Below, piece by piece: positions 47,477-58,605 of a DNA stretch of 64,000 bases. The position numbers and the translations under genes were made by a program. The stretch comes from Platerodrilus igneus. Lineage: Eukaryota > Arthropoda > Insecta > Coleoptera > Lycidae. Location: contig JARFIW010000500.1 in assembly GCA_036346225.1 (NCBI GenBank), positions 1,364,001 through 1,428,000 of the forward strand, read 5' to 3'. Every line of letters starts with the position of its first letter. Within the stretch, counting starts at the first letter, position 1. The notes under the pieces are model-generated. The model had not been told where the DNA came from. It made no database searches and was given only the letters and a program-made list of their open reading frames with translations.

Positions 47477-48012
47477 TAGCTTAATTGGTTCCTATTAAAG
47501 TTTATTGGATTGCTTTTTAAATTATTTATCTCTTGATTTATTGATCTGAATTCCGTTTCGCAATTTTCTTCAATTTTATTTAACTTAATATTTAAATTCG
47601 TAATTTTATTGTTGGACTCACTTTCGAACTCTTCTCGTTTCGTTTTGATTAAAGAAATATGATCCCATAAACCGTCTATCTCCTCAGAAACTCTACCAAC
47701 TCTCTCATTCAATTGTGCTTTCATCTTCGCGATATTATGGTTTGCTTCTTTCAGTCCATCACTAAGATTCTTAATTTTACCCTCCAATTTCTCATTGTTT
47801 TCATCCATTTTTATTTTAACTGCATTTATGGCTTGCTCACTCCTATCCATCTTTTCATTCAATGCCATTAAGATATCCAACATCTTATTTTCTTGTGAAG
47901 TTCGCCTCTCTTCACTGGAACTGGTTTCCTGAATTATAACGCTCTCCTGGGATCCTATCTCTACTCCTTGTTGTCTCACAACCTCCCGTGTTTCCCGTAT
48001 TTTCTTGTCCAT
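47476..48012 (-). CDS. Gypsy-2 N-terminal coiled-coil Gag ORF
   Basis: 178 codons, predicted to be almost entirely helical and coiled coil: heptad-like runs such as LDILMALNEKMDRSEQAINA and KIKMDENNEKLEGKIKNLSD, rich in Glu, Lys and Asn. No enzyme motif. It is the first ORF after the leader and overlaps the next Gag ORF by the TAATG junction. It probably supplies a multimerisation region, like the coiled-coil start of the Gypsy-3 Gag. Confidence 0.75.
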   Translation of the reverse strand: MDKKIRETREVVRQQGVEIGSQESVIIQETSSSEERRTSQENKMLDILMALNEKMDRSEQAINAVKIKMDENNEKLEGKIKNLSDGLKEANHNIAKMKAQLNERVGRVSEEIDGLWDHISLIKTKREEFESESNNKITNLNIKLNKIEENCETEFRSINQEINNLKSNPINFNRNQLS

Positions 48013-48177
48013 TATTATTAAATTTATATGCTAAACTTTTAAATACTAAAATTTATCTAACTTTAAATTACTGTACAAATTTCACTATTGTTAATTAAAG
48101 CTTTTCAAATCCCCGGTTTATTTTAATTAATTTATATAAAATCTTACAATCGTACTTTAAAATTTATTTTAATTTAA

Positions 48178-48336
48178 TTCGCCCCTCTTAATTTCAGTTT
48201 ATTGTGGTTTAATTTACGAGCCCCTCTTAATTTCAGTTTATTGTGGTTTAATTTACGAGCCCCTCTTAATTTCAGTTTATTGTGGTTTAATTTATGAGCC
48301 CCTCTTAATTTCAGTTTATTGTGGTTTAATTTACGA
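48178..48336 (-). repeat. Four tandem 39-bp repeats in the Gypsy-2 leader
   Basis: A 39-bp unit (element strand GGGGCTCGTAAATTAAACC then ACAATAAACTGAAATTAAGA) repeats four times with 1-3 differences, immediately downstream of the primer site. The GGGGCTCG part equals the end of the primer-site region. Confidence 0.9.
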
Positions 48337-48339
48337 GCC

Positions 48340-48358
48340 CCTTCGTTGGGTCGACATA
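48340..48358 (-). promoter_or_regulatory. Gypsy-2 primer-binding site
   Basis: On the element strand TGTCGACCCAACGAAGG begins a few bases after the TATTACAGCA LTR end. This is the expected position for tRNA priming; the tRNA was not identified. Confidence 0.5.
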
Positions 48359-48363
48359 TTAAT

Positions 48364-50183
48364 TGCTGTAATATCCCCTTAGTGGGTCGACCTATTAATT
48401 CTGTAATATTACGTGTCCTTACGTTGAGCGACCTATTTATTTTAATTGCTATAATACTAAATTAAATTATTGAACCACCATTTTAATCTTTCCTACAGCT
48501 TGTGATTATTTCCTCCTCCAGCTGTTTCTTAACATTGCTATCAACTGGAGTTTATCATAAACAACTTTATCGACCAATGACAAAATTCAACAAGTTACCG
48601 CCTTTGCGGGTTATCTCTGCCCTACTTAATTTGTGGCTCCTCCTCTGTACTATTTCAATCTTATGACCTCGGCTAGCATATATTTGTAATTATAAAAATT
48701 CAGTAAGTTTGGATCCCATTTAATGAAACTAATGCTTTATGTACAGCTTTGACGTTATTTACAATACATTTTCAAATTAATTCACCTTTATAAATTTCAT
48801 TTATCAACAACCATTTAATTTGTACAAAAACCAAAGTCACCAAAGAAAACTCATTACCTTTACCAACAAATGTAGAATATTCTAAATCCGTTTTCTTATT
48901 ATTATTTCAATACGTATTCAACCCTTTGTTGACTTGTTTACAAGCATATAATATTTAGCCAATTTGATATTAAAATAAAATAAAATTCTTGTAGAAAACA
49001 GATGCCTTATAACTAACAATCTGACCTGGTTTTATCTTTTTACGACGACGCTTCCATTGAAATTAATCTTCCCAATTTTCGATTCCATTCAACTTATCAC
49101 CATTATGGACCAACACCATTAAATTATAATTTTATACTTTAATCATTCTTGCCATAGACTTCAAATTTGTAATTCGTTCACCCTATACTTCAAGATTATG
49201 TTCTTCCTTTCGCCTCGACATTTAAATTGTTTTATTGTAATCTTTCTTAACATCAAGCATTCTGGCCTATTTTCCTCAGACCTCGAAGCCCTATTATTTT
49301 TATGTCTTAGTTTACGATTAATTCATAAAATAATCCTACTTACGTTTTAAACGGTAATTTTCATATACACACTCATTTATTTCACTTTATACCACTTGTT
49401 ACGTATTATTCAGTATTACTGGCAATGCACTTGGGCCTTCATTGAGTTCAAAACTGACTTTCTTATCGCGGTGCTTGCTAATATAATTTCGAATCCCCAC
49501 TGCATCCGTGGTGTGGTCTAGAACCTGTCGTTTGCTTCGGACCAATCAAATAATTCCATTTCGAATATTTTCTGATGTAATGCTCTGCGTTCGTTCATAA
49601 TGCCCACCTGCCTGCAGGTGTCTTCACTTATCAACATGCTGTATTTTGATAGAATAGTCGCCTTTCCATAAACAACTGATGCAATTTTACTTTAAACTTT
49701 CATTGTTTACATGCGATTCACGCAATTTTTAATCATTTCTCTTATCAAAATGGTTAGATCTTTATACGCATTATATTAGCTACATGAAACTCTATTTTCA
49801 CCTCCGTATTACTTAATCGTCTGAGACTCTTTTCTTAATGCGTGTCTAATTATACTTTATCATTTATACGCGTGCTTCCACTGAAAAATATTCTTATTCG
49901 CTTTACTTATATCAACTGAACACTATCTACAGGGTATTTAATCTTTACCATCCGTTTAATACTCGTATTTCTCATTCCTACGCCAACTATGCGTCTTCCT
50001 ATGTCTTTCCTGCGTCGCCCAAAACTATTTCTACTTTGTACACAGGGTGTTGCCTACTTACTATCTACTTCTATTTCTTACTTATTTCCTAAATAACTAC
50101 AATTTTCTGCTGCCTATTCTAATTACTCATTCTCTAGTGACCTTCACTATGTCGTGCACCCTTAAACAACCCCTTATCACAGC

Positions 50184-50184
<1 letters not shown>
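48364..50184 (-). mobile_element. Gypsy-2 5' LTR
   Basis: 1,821 bp matching the 3' LTR with only a handful of single-base differences (for example an extra T near 49,730 and an extra C near 49,965). This near-identity marks a recent insertion. It ends TATTACAGCA and sits beside (TA)n on its outer side. Confidence 0.9.

Positions 50185-50186
<2 letters not shown>

Positions 50187-50218
<32 letters not shown>
50187..50218. repeat. (TA)n microsatellite
   Basis: An AT array at the outer border of the Gypsy-2 5' LTR. Confidence 0.95.
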
Positions 50219-50221
<3 letters not shown>

Positions 50222-50229
50222 ATTTTTGG

Positions 50230-51250
50230 TATTGGTGAATTACATCTCAAATCTACTTTAAAATTAGGTACATAAAATAAATTTTTACAACGACCTAAGT
50301 GGGCTGGTACATACAAACCTATTTTAATTAGTATATTCGGGCAGCCGATATAGCAATTTAAAACTTTTTACAGAAAAATTATTGCTATTTTCGGTCTACG
50401 ATTGGAAATAGTGTCAACATGCAGCAATTCTCTAGCACTCCCATAAGAATTGTATCCTATGAAAGCCTTAAATGTTTTGTAATAGAGATAGTTAATGAAT
50501 GTATTTTGCACTTTTTCAATCGACTGAAAGATTGTTGCTGTTCCAGGATCCCATACTATAATAGCAAATTCTAGTCTCGTGCAGACTAGTGTATTGTAAA
50601 GAATCTTAATACACTGTACATTACTGAAAGAGAGCGAATTTCTGATGATAGAGCCTAATATCTTACATAAGGCCGATACAGTATATTTAATGTTTAGATT
50701 TGTTGTAAAGTAAACTCCTAAGTCCTTTTTGTTGCTTACCTCCTCAGCTTAGTTTGTGAAATTGAATAATTAAATTCTATTTTAGATTTAGTGACGATGT
50801 AAGTCATTTCTTTACATTTATTAATATTAAAATACAACTTACTTTCATTACATCACTGGTATATGCGATCTAGATCAGCTTGCAGTAATTTACAATCCGA
50901 TGTATGCTGAAATGTCTTTATAGATCTTTAGGTCATATGCAAACAATAGATATTAACTGGCTGAAATAAAATTCGGAAACCATTGACGAATATGAAAAAT
51001 AGAAGCGGACCTAGGTTGCTACCCTGTGCCACACCTGACATAGGAACAATGCGTTTAGAAACAGCATTCTTATAAGTAACATAAGATTTTTTATTCAATA
51101 GTTATGATTTGTAGGATTCAATTGTTGGTATTGAAAAACCGAAAGATACTAATTTCAATAGAAGTACATCAATGTCAGTGATTAGTTCGAAATAAATTGT
51201 TCTGGACGCTTTAAGAATTTCACTGTAGCTACGAGTAAAAAGGATTGTGC
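50230..51250 (-). pseudogene. Jockey/CR1-like LINE reverse transcriptase fragment
   Basis: From 51,060 leftward, in pieces: VSKRIVPMSGVAQGSNLGPL (the PQGSxLGPLLF palm motif), a damaged YADD block, CKLLQADLDRIYQ, SKLYFNINKCKEMTYI, and later SVMYSVLRFFTIH and TDTILMGVLENCCML. This order is that of Jockey/CR1-type elements, different from the RTE-like LINEs of the window. Many stops, so it is inactive. Confidence 0.7.
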
Positions 51251-52099
51251 AGTCAGTTAATAATAAAGAACTGTTGTAGCAAAAGAAGTTTTGTTACAAT
51301 ATAATGATAAATTTTTTGTCACCGACCAAATGACTTATTTTGATTAAACTTTACAAGTCTCCCTAGTTTGTGTCTTGCTTAACAGAATATATCCGGCATA
51401 AAGTACATCATTTGTGTAAAATATTAAACTCGCTGTTTGTCTACACAATTTCTCTCATCTCCTTTTATGAGTGCTAGCAGTCGTAAGCGATGGCCTATCA
51501 GTTGATACTTTGTCCTTACTGTATTCCACCTAAATAGATCGTTTTCCACCAATTCGATTATAAGCATTTCCCATTTCACAACTTCAACCTTTCTTTTATT
51601 TTCCCTTTAGTTCATGATTCCCAACTTTTCAATGCTACAATACATAAAAAAATTATTCTATCTGGATACTAAGATTTCTTGCGAGCAAATTATATTAGTG
51701 GAAGCATTCTTTTTCTGTCAAGGCAATTCTGCATTTTACATCACCCTTCGTAAATCTACATGGTAAATAACAAAATTCCTCGACTTTAGCAAATCTCTCC
51801 TGTCCTATTTGTATATTCAAACAGTCCGTTTTTTTACTATCTTTATTGCATGACATTACGTTTATTTTATTTAAATTTATTTTCATGTTGTGGCCTCTCT
51901 CTTAAAACGATCAATATTTTCTTTGTGTTGCACATTTCCTCTAGCATCTACTTTGTCGTCTTCTTAGTTGCTTACTCTATATATAGTTTAAGAAGCAAAG
52001 AAGATAAGAAAAATCTTTGTCTAATATATGTTTTCTACATTTACTTCTTTCTTTTTATCACCTACTATGATTTTAGCTATTTGTTTTTTTCTGTAGATA

Positions 52100-52675
52100 T
52101 TTGCAACTCTGCTTAACCCCCTTCATATTCCAATGAATATCGGGGAAATAGGGTATATATTTGTAAAACAATACAAGGGGAACCGAACTGCTTCTAACAA
52201 GAAAGAGTAGAGGCTATGTTCGAAGACGATAAAGGAGAAAATTGTTGAAAGCATATGTGTGTCGCACAGCACAGTACGTCTATAAAATAGGAATAGTAGG
52301 AGAAGCAGACAGAAAAACGGTAGAAGCCTTTTGAAATGTTGTGCTTCAGATGTATGATGATGATAGCATGGGCAAACAAAGTTATTTACAAAGAGGTTAT
52401 AGAAATAGTAAGAGAATAAAGATATATGTATAAAACAAAAAAAAAAGAAAAACAGGAGGACAGGATAGGATACGTTCTAAGGCATTTTTGGGGAATAATG
52501 CGGGATATATTACACGCAAAGAAAGGAAGAAAAAGAGGTAGAGATAGACCTAAATCAAACTATTGCACGCAGACTGTGGAAATATCAGGAAAATGTGTAG
52601 GTTAATTCAGAATGGGAAACAATGAGGGTATGCGTGTGACCAGTTCCAAGACCTGATGATGATGATGATAATGAT
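52100..52675 (+). pseudogene. Inserted LINE C-terminal/3' fragment, opposite strand
   Basis: A forward-strand copy of the LINE tail seen at 33,336-33,900. It includes the region equivalent to ADRKTVAAFWNVEFQMYE and ends in a GATGATGATGATGATAATGA run (52,655-52,674), the 3' terminus of this family. It lies inside the reverse-strand LINE. Confidence 0.75.
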
Positions 52676-53392
52676 TTGCAACTATTTTTCTTTCTTACAT
52701 TTCAAATCAATCTTTTGCAGTATTTCAAAGATCTTATGTCATTCAACATTATCAAATGCTGTTTTAAAACCTACAGAGACCAAAAAGTCGGATATTCTTT
52801 TTTATTTCATTTCCTATCGATAACCTTAGACACAGTACTGCGTTTCTTGTAATTCTTATATTTTCTAAAACCAAATTGATCTTGCCTTGACTCATTTTCT
52901 ACTTTTATTTCCGTTCTGCCATAAAGATTACCTATTTACTTTTTATTTACTGCTATAGAAAGATTTTCCGTCCCGTTATTAAAGCATGATGCATGTTTTA
53001 CAAAAGTATTCCTTTGATATCCTATATATCTGGTTAACTTTCCCAATAATCATTTGTCTTTCGACTTCTTAACAGTTTTCATTAATCCCTTCTTCCTTCA
53101 TTGTCCTGCATTTCCTATTTCAAAGTTGTTTATACATAATACTCCCCAACTCATTGTAAGAATTTTTATATTTCCTACGTTCATGTATCGAGTTTAATAA
53201 ATCCTCTTTATCCGAGATTTTCTGCCAACACGTTCAGTTCTTCCAAGGTTTATATTTCCTGACGCAAACATTTTTTGTCTAATGGTTATTAATTCCCTTT
53301 TTACATTTTCCTTATTTTCTATGCTACCAAAGTCATTTTTAATATGGTTCTGGAAATGTTTCCTTACTTCCTTTCTTGCAGCATCTCTAGAT

Positions 53393-53690
53393 GGGGGGGG
53401 GATGTGGTTGTTGATTCGCGCGTGACTACTAAACTCAAGGTTCCGGGTTCGAGTCCCGACACGGACCATTTAAAAGTGTCGGGCAAGCATTTTTCACAAA
53501 AATACGCCCTCATTTGTACGAGAGCGAAAATGTAGGTCTCATGTGTGAGTATTGTCACGCACATTAAAGATTCCTACTTTTGCTTTAAATAGCAAAGGTT
53601 TGACAAAATTCAAAATTTCCGGGTAAAAAAATCCCTTCCTTGTCATATAGTACTTTCGGGTGGAGCATTGAAAAATCAAATGTAAGAGTA
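53393..53690 (+). mobile_element. tRNA-derived SINE, copy 3
   Basis: B box GGTTCGAGTCCC, then the same body as copies 1 and 2 in more diverged form (ACGCACATTAAAGATTCCTA, GTAGTACTTTCGGG-like). It interrupts the LINE linker region. The flanks CATCTCTAGAT and TATCTCGAT may be a decayed target duplication. Confidence 0.85.
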
Positions 53691-54560
53691 TCTCGATTTC
53701 ACTTCTTCAATCTAGATCCTTTTGTCAAGTTTTTAAAATGTAGTTGTAGTTGTGGTCACTATCTATATCTGATAGTGGATACGCTTTACAGTCCTTTATT
53801 TGATTTCTAAACCTTCGATTATGCTGATTTCTTCCATGTATATAATCTTCCGTTCTAATTTCTCAAAAAGGGTATTTGTAATTATCAATTATCAGTTTCT
53901 ATTTTGTCCAGAATTCCATTAACCGCTCTCCCAAACCATAATCCTACACAATCTAAGCCACATTTCCTTTATGGACATTAACATTTCAATTATCCATTAT
54001 TATCAAATTTTCATTTACATGAACGTATTTTTTCGATTCCTCCGTTTCTGCGTAAATAAACTGTACTTTTTTTTATCACCATAGCCAGTTGTCGTTATGC
54101 AGACACAGTATTGTAGTTAGTAGGAATATTGTATTAATCCTAATTAAAATAATCTTAGCACTGTGTTGTTTATCGAAATCCATCTATTACCCAACTTTCT
54201 GTTCATTACAACTGCTTCTCTTCCTTGTCCTTTACATCGAACCTGTTAAAATTAACCTCTAGTTCGCTGACCAAATTTTCTTTTCTTCTATCCATAACTG
54301 ATAATATCTATCTCTAACCTATTTATCTCTTAGCTTAATTTTCTAATCCACCAATCTTATTTAAACTCCGACTTCAACTCATAGTGCAGAAGTTTTGTTA
54401 CTAGTTATTCTGATGGTCTCCTCCTTAGTACATCTCACCTGAAGATCGGAATAGAAAACGAGTTTACTTCCAGAATATTTTCATAAAGAGATATCCATAA
54501 GTTTCTTTAATGCAGTGGTTTTCTGTTTCTTTCTATGTCCTCAGGGATAATTTCTTGTCC

Positions 54561-55034
54561 CTGGGGCAAAAGAATAACCAGATTCCTTAGTCTTTCGTCA
54601 CACTTTTAATCGACTATTGGCGCCTAATGAAAGTGGAATCTTTAACCTGAAATCTCGTTGGATGATCGATTGCAATGTTTTAGCACTGACTGACGTGAGT
54701 TGTCAAGTTCCTTGGCTCATGGCGGATAACAACACAAAATCAATTACAGCGCGCTTCTATGCTAAGTTTAGACGTAATTTGCCGCTCGGTAACTGGTCAG
54801 TATCAGATTTGAATTAAGTGCCACATTCTATTAATTGTGCGCATTTACGACATTGAAAAATGTACATTTTGAAGATCGCGTCGTTTTTCAGTCTTAGATC
54901 GATTCGTTTATCTTGGATTACAGTATGTTTGTCTCTTAGGATATTTTGTTTTCCCTTAACGCCCAAATCCAGAATATGCATTATTAATCAATGTAGAGGT
55001 AACTGCAGAAGGTAAGTTGATCGTATCATATTAC
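54561..55034. other. Spacer, possible extreme LINE 5' end
   Basis: 54,560-54,800 may be the far 5' end of the LINE by loose similarity to 760-960. Otherwise nothing is recognised. Confidence 0.35.
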
Positions 55035-55205
55035 GAAATTTGTCAATAAGATGAAATTATATTTTGGCTATTATGCAGAGCCTAAATAACGATTTCAAAT
55101 CAAGCTTGTACAAGGAAAAATAAGATAACGGACTGGGTTTGAACATGAAACCGTTCAATTTGTATTTGGGCGATCTATCACTTGAAGTTCCGGGATTTGC
55201 ACTGT
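55035..55205 (-). repeat. Possible tRNA-related SINE, copy a
   Basis: This stretch aligns with 55,418-55,580 from a TATGCAGAGCCTAAATAACG-like start to a tRNA-like head. On the reverse strand the B-box region is weak (CATGTTCAAACC). A second SINE family of ~165 bp is suggested. Confidence 0.45.
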
Positions 55206-55417
55206 AATCGGAAAGATGAATATATTTAACTTAGATACATCGCTATTATATCAACCTAACGTTTAACTAAGTTTGGCATTTTTGTCAATCATATTTGACA
55301 ATCACAATTATTTTGACGTTATGCCAAATGTAAACAAAAAGCAACGCTCAAAATTGTGGTTAAAGCAAATCTAAGCACAAACATAAAAATAATTGCAAAA
55401 CAAGTCGATAATTTAAT

Positions 55418-55580
55418 ATTGTGATTTTAGTCAAGAAGAAGAAATTATGACTTAGGCTTTTATGCAAGGCTTAAATGATCATTTCACATGCAGCTAGTAA
55501 TTAAAAGAAGAATATAAAGTCACAGACAAGATTTGAACCCGTAACTTTCCAATTTGTGCTTGAACGCTCTTAGAATTAAG
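55418..55580 (-). repeat. Possible tRNA-related SINE, copy b
   Basis: On the reverse strand a tRNA-like head (GCTTAATTCTAAGAGCG) leads to a good B box, GGGTTCAAATCTT, then a ~90-base body shared with copy a. Only two copies are visible, so the family call is tentative. Confidence 0.5.
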
Positions 55581-57275
55581 CTTATATCCAAATATTAAAA
55601 ATTAACTTGTAACTTGTGGAATTACCTTTATATTCGCATTTAGTGCTATTTGGCTGTAGCCCTGATTTTAAACGTTGACTCCTGTCTACATCTGACAACT
55701 TAAAAAACTTCATACGCAATTGAACGTTATGTTGATGTAATCGTGAATGAGGCTTTAAATTTATCCATATTTTCAATTAAATACCAATATCGATAGCACT
55801 TTTAATTGAACGTTGTTCAAACCCAAATTAGTTTTCAGGTTCAAATATTTTAGATTTCAAACATCTAGCTTGACCGTATTTGTATCAAATCTACGCCTAA
55901 CCACCCATCGCAAAATTTTTTTAAGGTTTCTTCCTAAAGCGGTTGTTCGCGTTTAATGTCTAAAACTCTCAACATTTCGCTTACCATATACAAGTTTTGT
56001 GGAAATTTATAAAACTATATTAGTTGCGAAATATGTACAAGTTATTTCTCTATTTTAAATTTCTAATTAGTGGACAGCTTGTTACAATTTTTATACGTAT
56101 ATAGCTACAGTGTCGAAATAGTTACGGAGGAATAATATTTTCATTACTAAATTTCAGCAGCGCAGCAACCACAATTCTTGAGTATTTATTTGTATAAGAC
56201 GAGAGTAATGTACCATCCAATTTAAATTTATTTGTATAGGAAGAAAACTACAATCAACATCACCAGATCCTAAATAAACGTCAGTTGGCCATATATAAAC
56301 AATCAATTGAACTTGTTTACATTATGAACTGCGTCTTTATTAAAATATTCTTTCTATAGACTGCACAGAATCTCAATTATATTCCCAAAATATTTGATAT
56401 ACAGGAGAATGACATTGCAAGACCTTTTAGATTATACATTTAATGAAAAATTCAATGCAGACGTTGCGTCTTAGAACAAGAGGTATAAAATGATATACGA
56501 TATTAATATTCTTCTAAAGGACCTAGAACACCAACCGTTAATTTGAGCTGTATATAAGAAGCACAATCTTAACAGACTTAGTTTCTTACTACATAAAAAA
56601 TGAAAATAGCGAACATGTTGCTACAAAATAGCTTACTATAGGGGGTGGCTAATCCGAGGCACCGGACCTAACGCGCCCTCACGTGTTACAGTTTGCGGTC
56701 CGTTAGATTCAACCATAGCTAAATAAAAGGAGATCATCCGATAAATAAGGAAGAATGGGAACCAATTACGTGCATATCCAGTAGCGTATGGAAGTGCTGC
56801 AGTATCATCGAAATATATTTAGTCTTCGTATGTTTCCGCTTATGAATGAAGAAGTAGGAACAAACCTCTATCCTACTTGTTTTGTTTGGGAATGCCTTCA
56901 CCATCTTGAAGCTATTCTAATGTAAATGGTATTGTTAGCAGCAGAGTGTTATTATTCTGATTCTACAATATTGGCACCAACACAAATTCTTGTTTGTACT
57001 GAAGTGTACACTATTTATTTGATGTTCTCCAAAATTATAAAATTCCTAAAAGCGGGACATTTTACAAATCTAATATTAACTAACCACTGTATATATTTAC
57101 ATTTAGTATTTCTGCTTTAGCTAACAAATTAATAAATAAATTGCGACATTTATCAAATTAAAGTTCTTTCTGTCACCAACCTGCTTCGATTCCTGCATTC
57201 ACTCTCAATATTTAATCTAGTGTCCGTCTTAGCGTAGTGTCGCTACACCGTTCGTAACAGGTATCATGATATTAT
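55581..57275. other. Spacer without recognised genes
   Basis: Short frames at 55,582-55,776 and 56,926-57,120 show no domain. A GC-richer patch at 56,640-56,710 is unexplained. Nothing else stands out up to the Gypsy-3 LTR. Confidence 0.4.
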
Positions 57276-57810
57276 TGTTACGAGCTACTATTAAGCAGCC
57301 CGTCAAACACACAAGCGCCGTAAGCAGTGTATATACTACAAAAGCCTCGAACTTTCTAGCATATCCGGAGTATAAATCATCTATTTAATTCAGGGTATAT
57401 ATAAAACAGCTGATGAAGTACAGAGTTAGTTAGTCTATATCAGAATGTCGTATATAAATCATCGCGTATATAGTTAGTTGTTCATTACGGTTTTGAAGTC
57501 CTTTAGTAAATATAAATTTGTGTTATGTGAACGTGTATATTGTACCGCCAGCTTGTAGAATACATAAATAGATAAAAGTGAAATAAATAAATTATAGTAG
57601 TGTTAGTATTGTTAATAGACCTATGGTTAAGAATTTAGTTTAACAAGTGCTTGTAAATAGCATTAGCATGATAGTGCTTCATTGTTAATTGGACTAAAAA
57701 CATCTATAAATAAGGCATATACTGTTAATTAAACTTGTGAACAGTAAGTAATAAAGACTTGTTATTACTTGTTTTAAATTGGTGAAACGCGTTAATAGTA
57801 GCCCGCTACA
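57276..57810 (+). mobile_element. Gypsy-3 5' LTR
   Basis: 535 bp from TGTTACGAGCTAC to GCCCGCTACA, of the normal TG...CA type and much shorter than the LTRs of Gypsy-1 and -2. GTATATATAAAACAG near 57,393 is a good TATA box, and AATAAAGACTTG near 57,751 a polyadenylation signal. No matching 3' LTR is found after the coding region, so the element is truncated on its right. Confidence 0.8.
57392..57405 (+). promoter_or_regulatory. Gypsy-3 LTR TATA box
   Basis: GGTATATATAAAAC stands about 120 bases into the LTR; a TCAG-type initiator is not certain. Confidence 0.6.
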
Positions 57811-57826
57811 CTGGCGTCAGGCTTTG
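57810..57826 (+). promoter_or_regulatory. Gypsy-3 primer-binding site
   Basis: CTGGCGTCAGGCTTTG directly follows the LTR end. ACTGGCGTCAG is the usual primer-site start of many insect Gypsy elements. Confidence 0.7.
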
Positions 57827-57887
57827 TGGAGTATATAGTGATTAATTTAAAAGAAAAAACACACAAGTCTAAAGACATTTAAGTAGT

Positions 57888-58605
57888 TTGTATACGCCTG
57901 TTACAAGAAGCCAAAGTAAAATGGACGGAAAAACTTTAATGAATTTCCTTAAGGAATTTAAATCCAGTATGGAAGAAAAGTTTAGTAAAAACGCTGAGAA
58001 AATGGAAGAGAGGTGGGCTAAACTAAAAGTGACACTTAGTGAAAATTCTGAGAAAATGGAAGAGAGGTCGGCTAAACTACAAGTGACACTTGGTGAAAAC
58101 TTAGTGAGGTCGGTTAAACTGGAATCAACCCTTAAAGAAAAGTTAAGTAAAAGTGCTGAAAAATGGAAGAAAAGTTAAATGAAAAAGCTGCGAAATTGGA
58201 AGAAAAGGCAAGTAAAAATGCTGCGAAAATGGAAGAAAAATTGAATGAAAAGGTCAAAATAGGTAAAAATAGGTAAAACATGTAAAAATAGTTGAGCAAA
58301 AGTTGAACAGTAAATTGGTGAAAATGGAGGAAGATCTGATGAGGCTACAAAAACAAATGATTTCACTAACAACGCGGCCACTTGAATTAGCAAACCAAGT
58401 TGTAAATCAGAACATCCCAGAAATAAGAAGCATGGAGGAAAGCGAGTCAATACCGTCAAAATTTCGGGTGAAATCGCCTACATTCGATGGTAAAACACCT
58501 TGGCCGACTTATTTGAAACAATTTAAAGCTGCTGCAATAGCCAACGGTTGGTGCAAAAGAGAAGGCTACCTCCTTAATAGTGGCCCTACGTGGGAAAGCC
58601 GTTAA
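57888..58605 (+). pseudogene. Gypsy-3 Gag N-terminal part (frameshifted)
   Basis: The start MYTPVTRSQSKMDGKTLMNF opens a helical region made of imperfect ~18-residue repeats (EKMEERWAKLKVTLSEN and EKMEERSAKLQVTLGEN), a probable coiled coil. A frameshift near 58,165 ends the first frame; the repeats continue in another frame, and from 58,303 a third frame reads LVKMEEDLMRLQKQM and then SPTFDGKTPWPTYLKQFKAA, the start of the capsid domain. The break near 58,590 leads on to the next entry. Confidence 0.8.

Larger units (their letters stand above)
51480..54560 (-). pseudogene. RTE-like LINE, nearly full length but broken
   Basis: 5' to 3' runs 54,560 to 51,480. The 5' leader at ~54,400-54,500 matches 575-640. 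The endonuclease lies at ~54,300-53,710 (ERLMEFWTK, RNQIKDCKAY, SDIDSDHNYN). A SINE interrupts at 53,393-53,690. Then the linker (RDAARKEVRKHFQNHIKN, GRTERVGRKSRIK) and RT fingers/palm in pieces (53,110-52,680). A reversed LINE 3' fragment occupies 52,100-52,675, followed by the RT connection (KINLNKINVMSCN, VEEFCYLPCRF) and a C-terminal LIGHRLR near 51,490. Many lesions make it dead. Confidence 0.8.

Noticed and set aside
48178..48336. CRISPR-like array of 39-bp units
   Set aside because: The units abut directly without spacers and lie in a retrotransposon leader in an animal genome.
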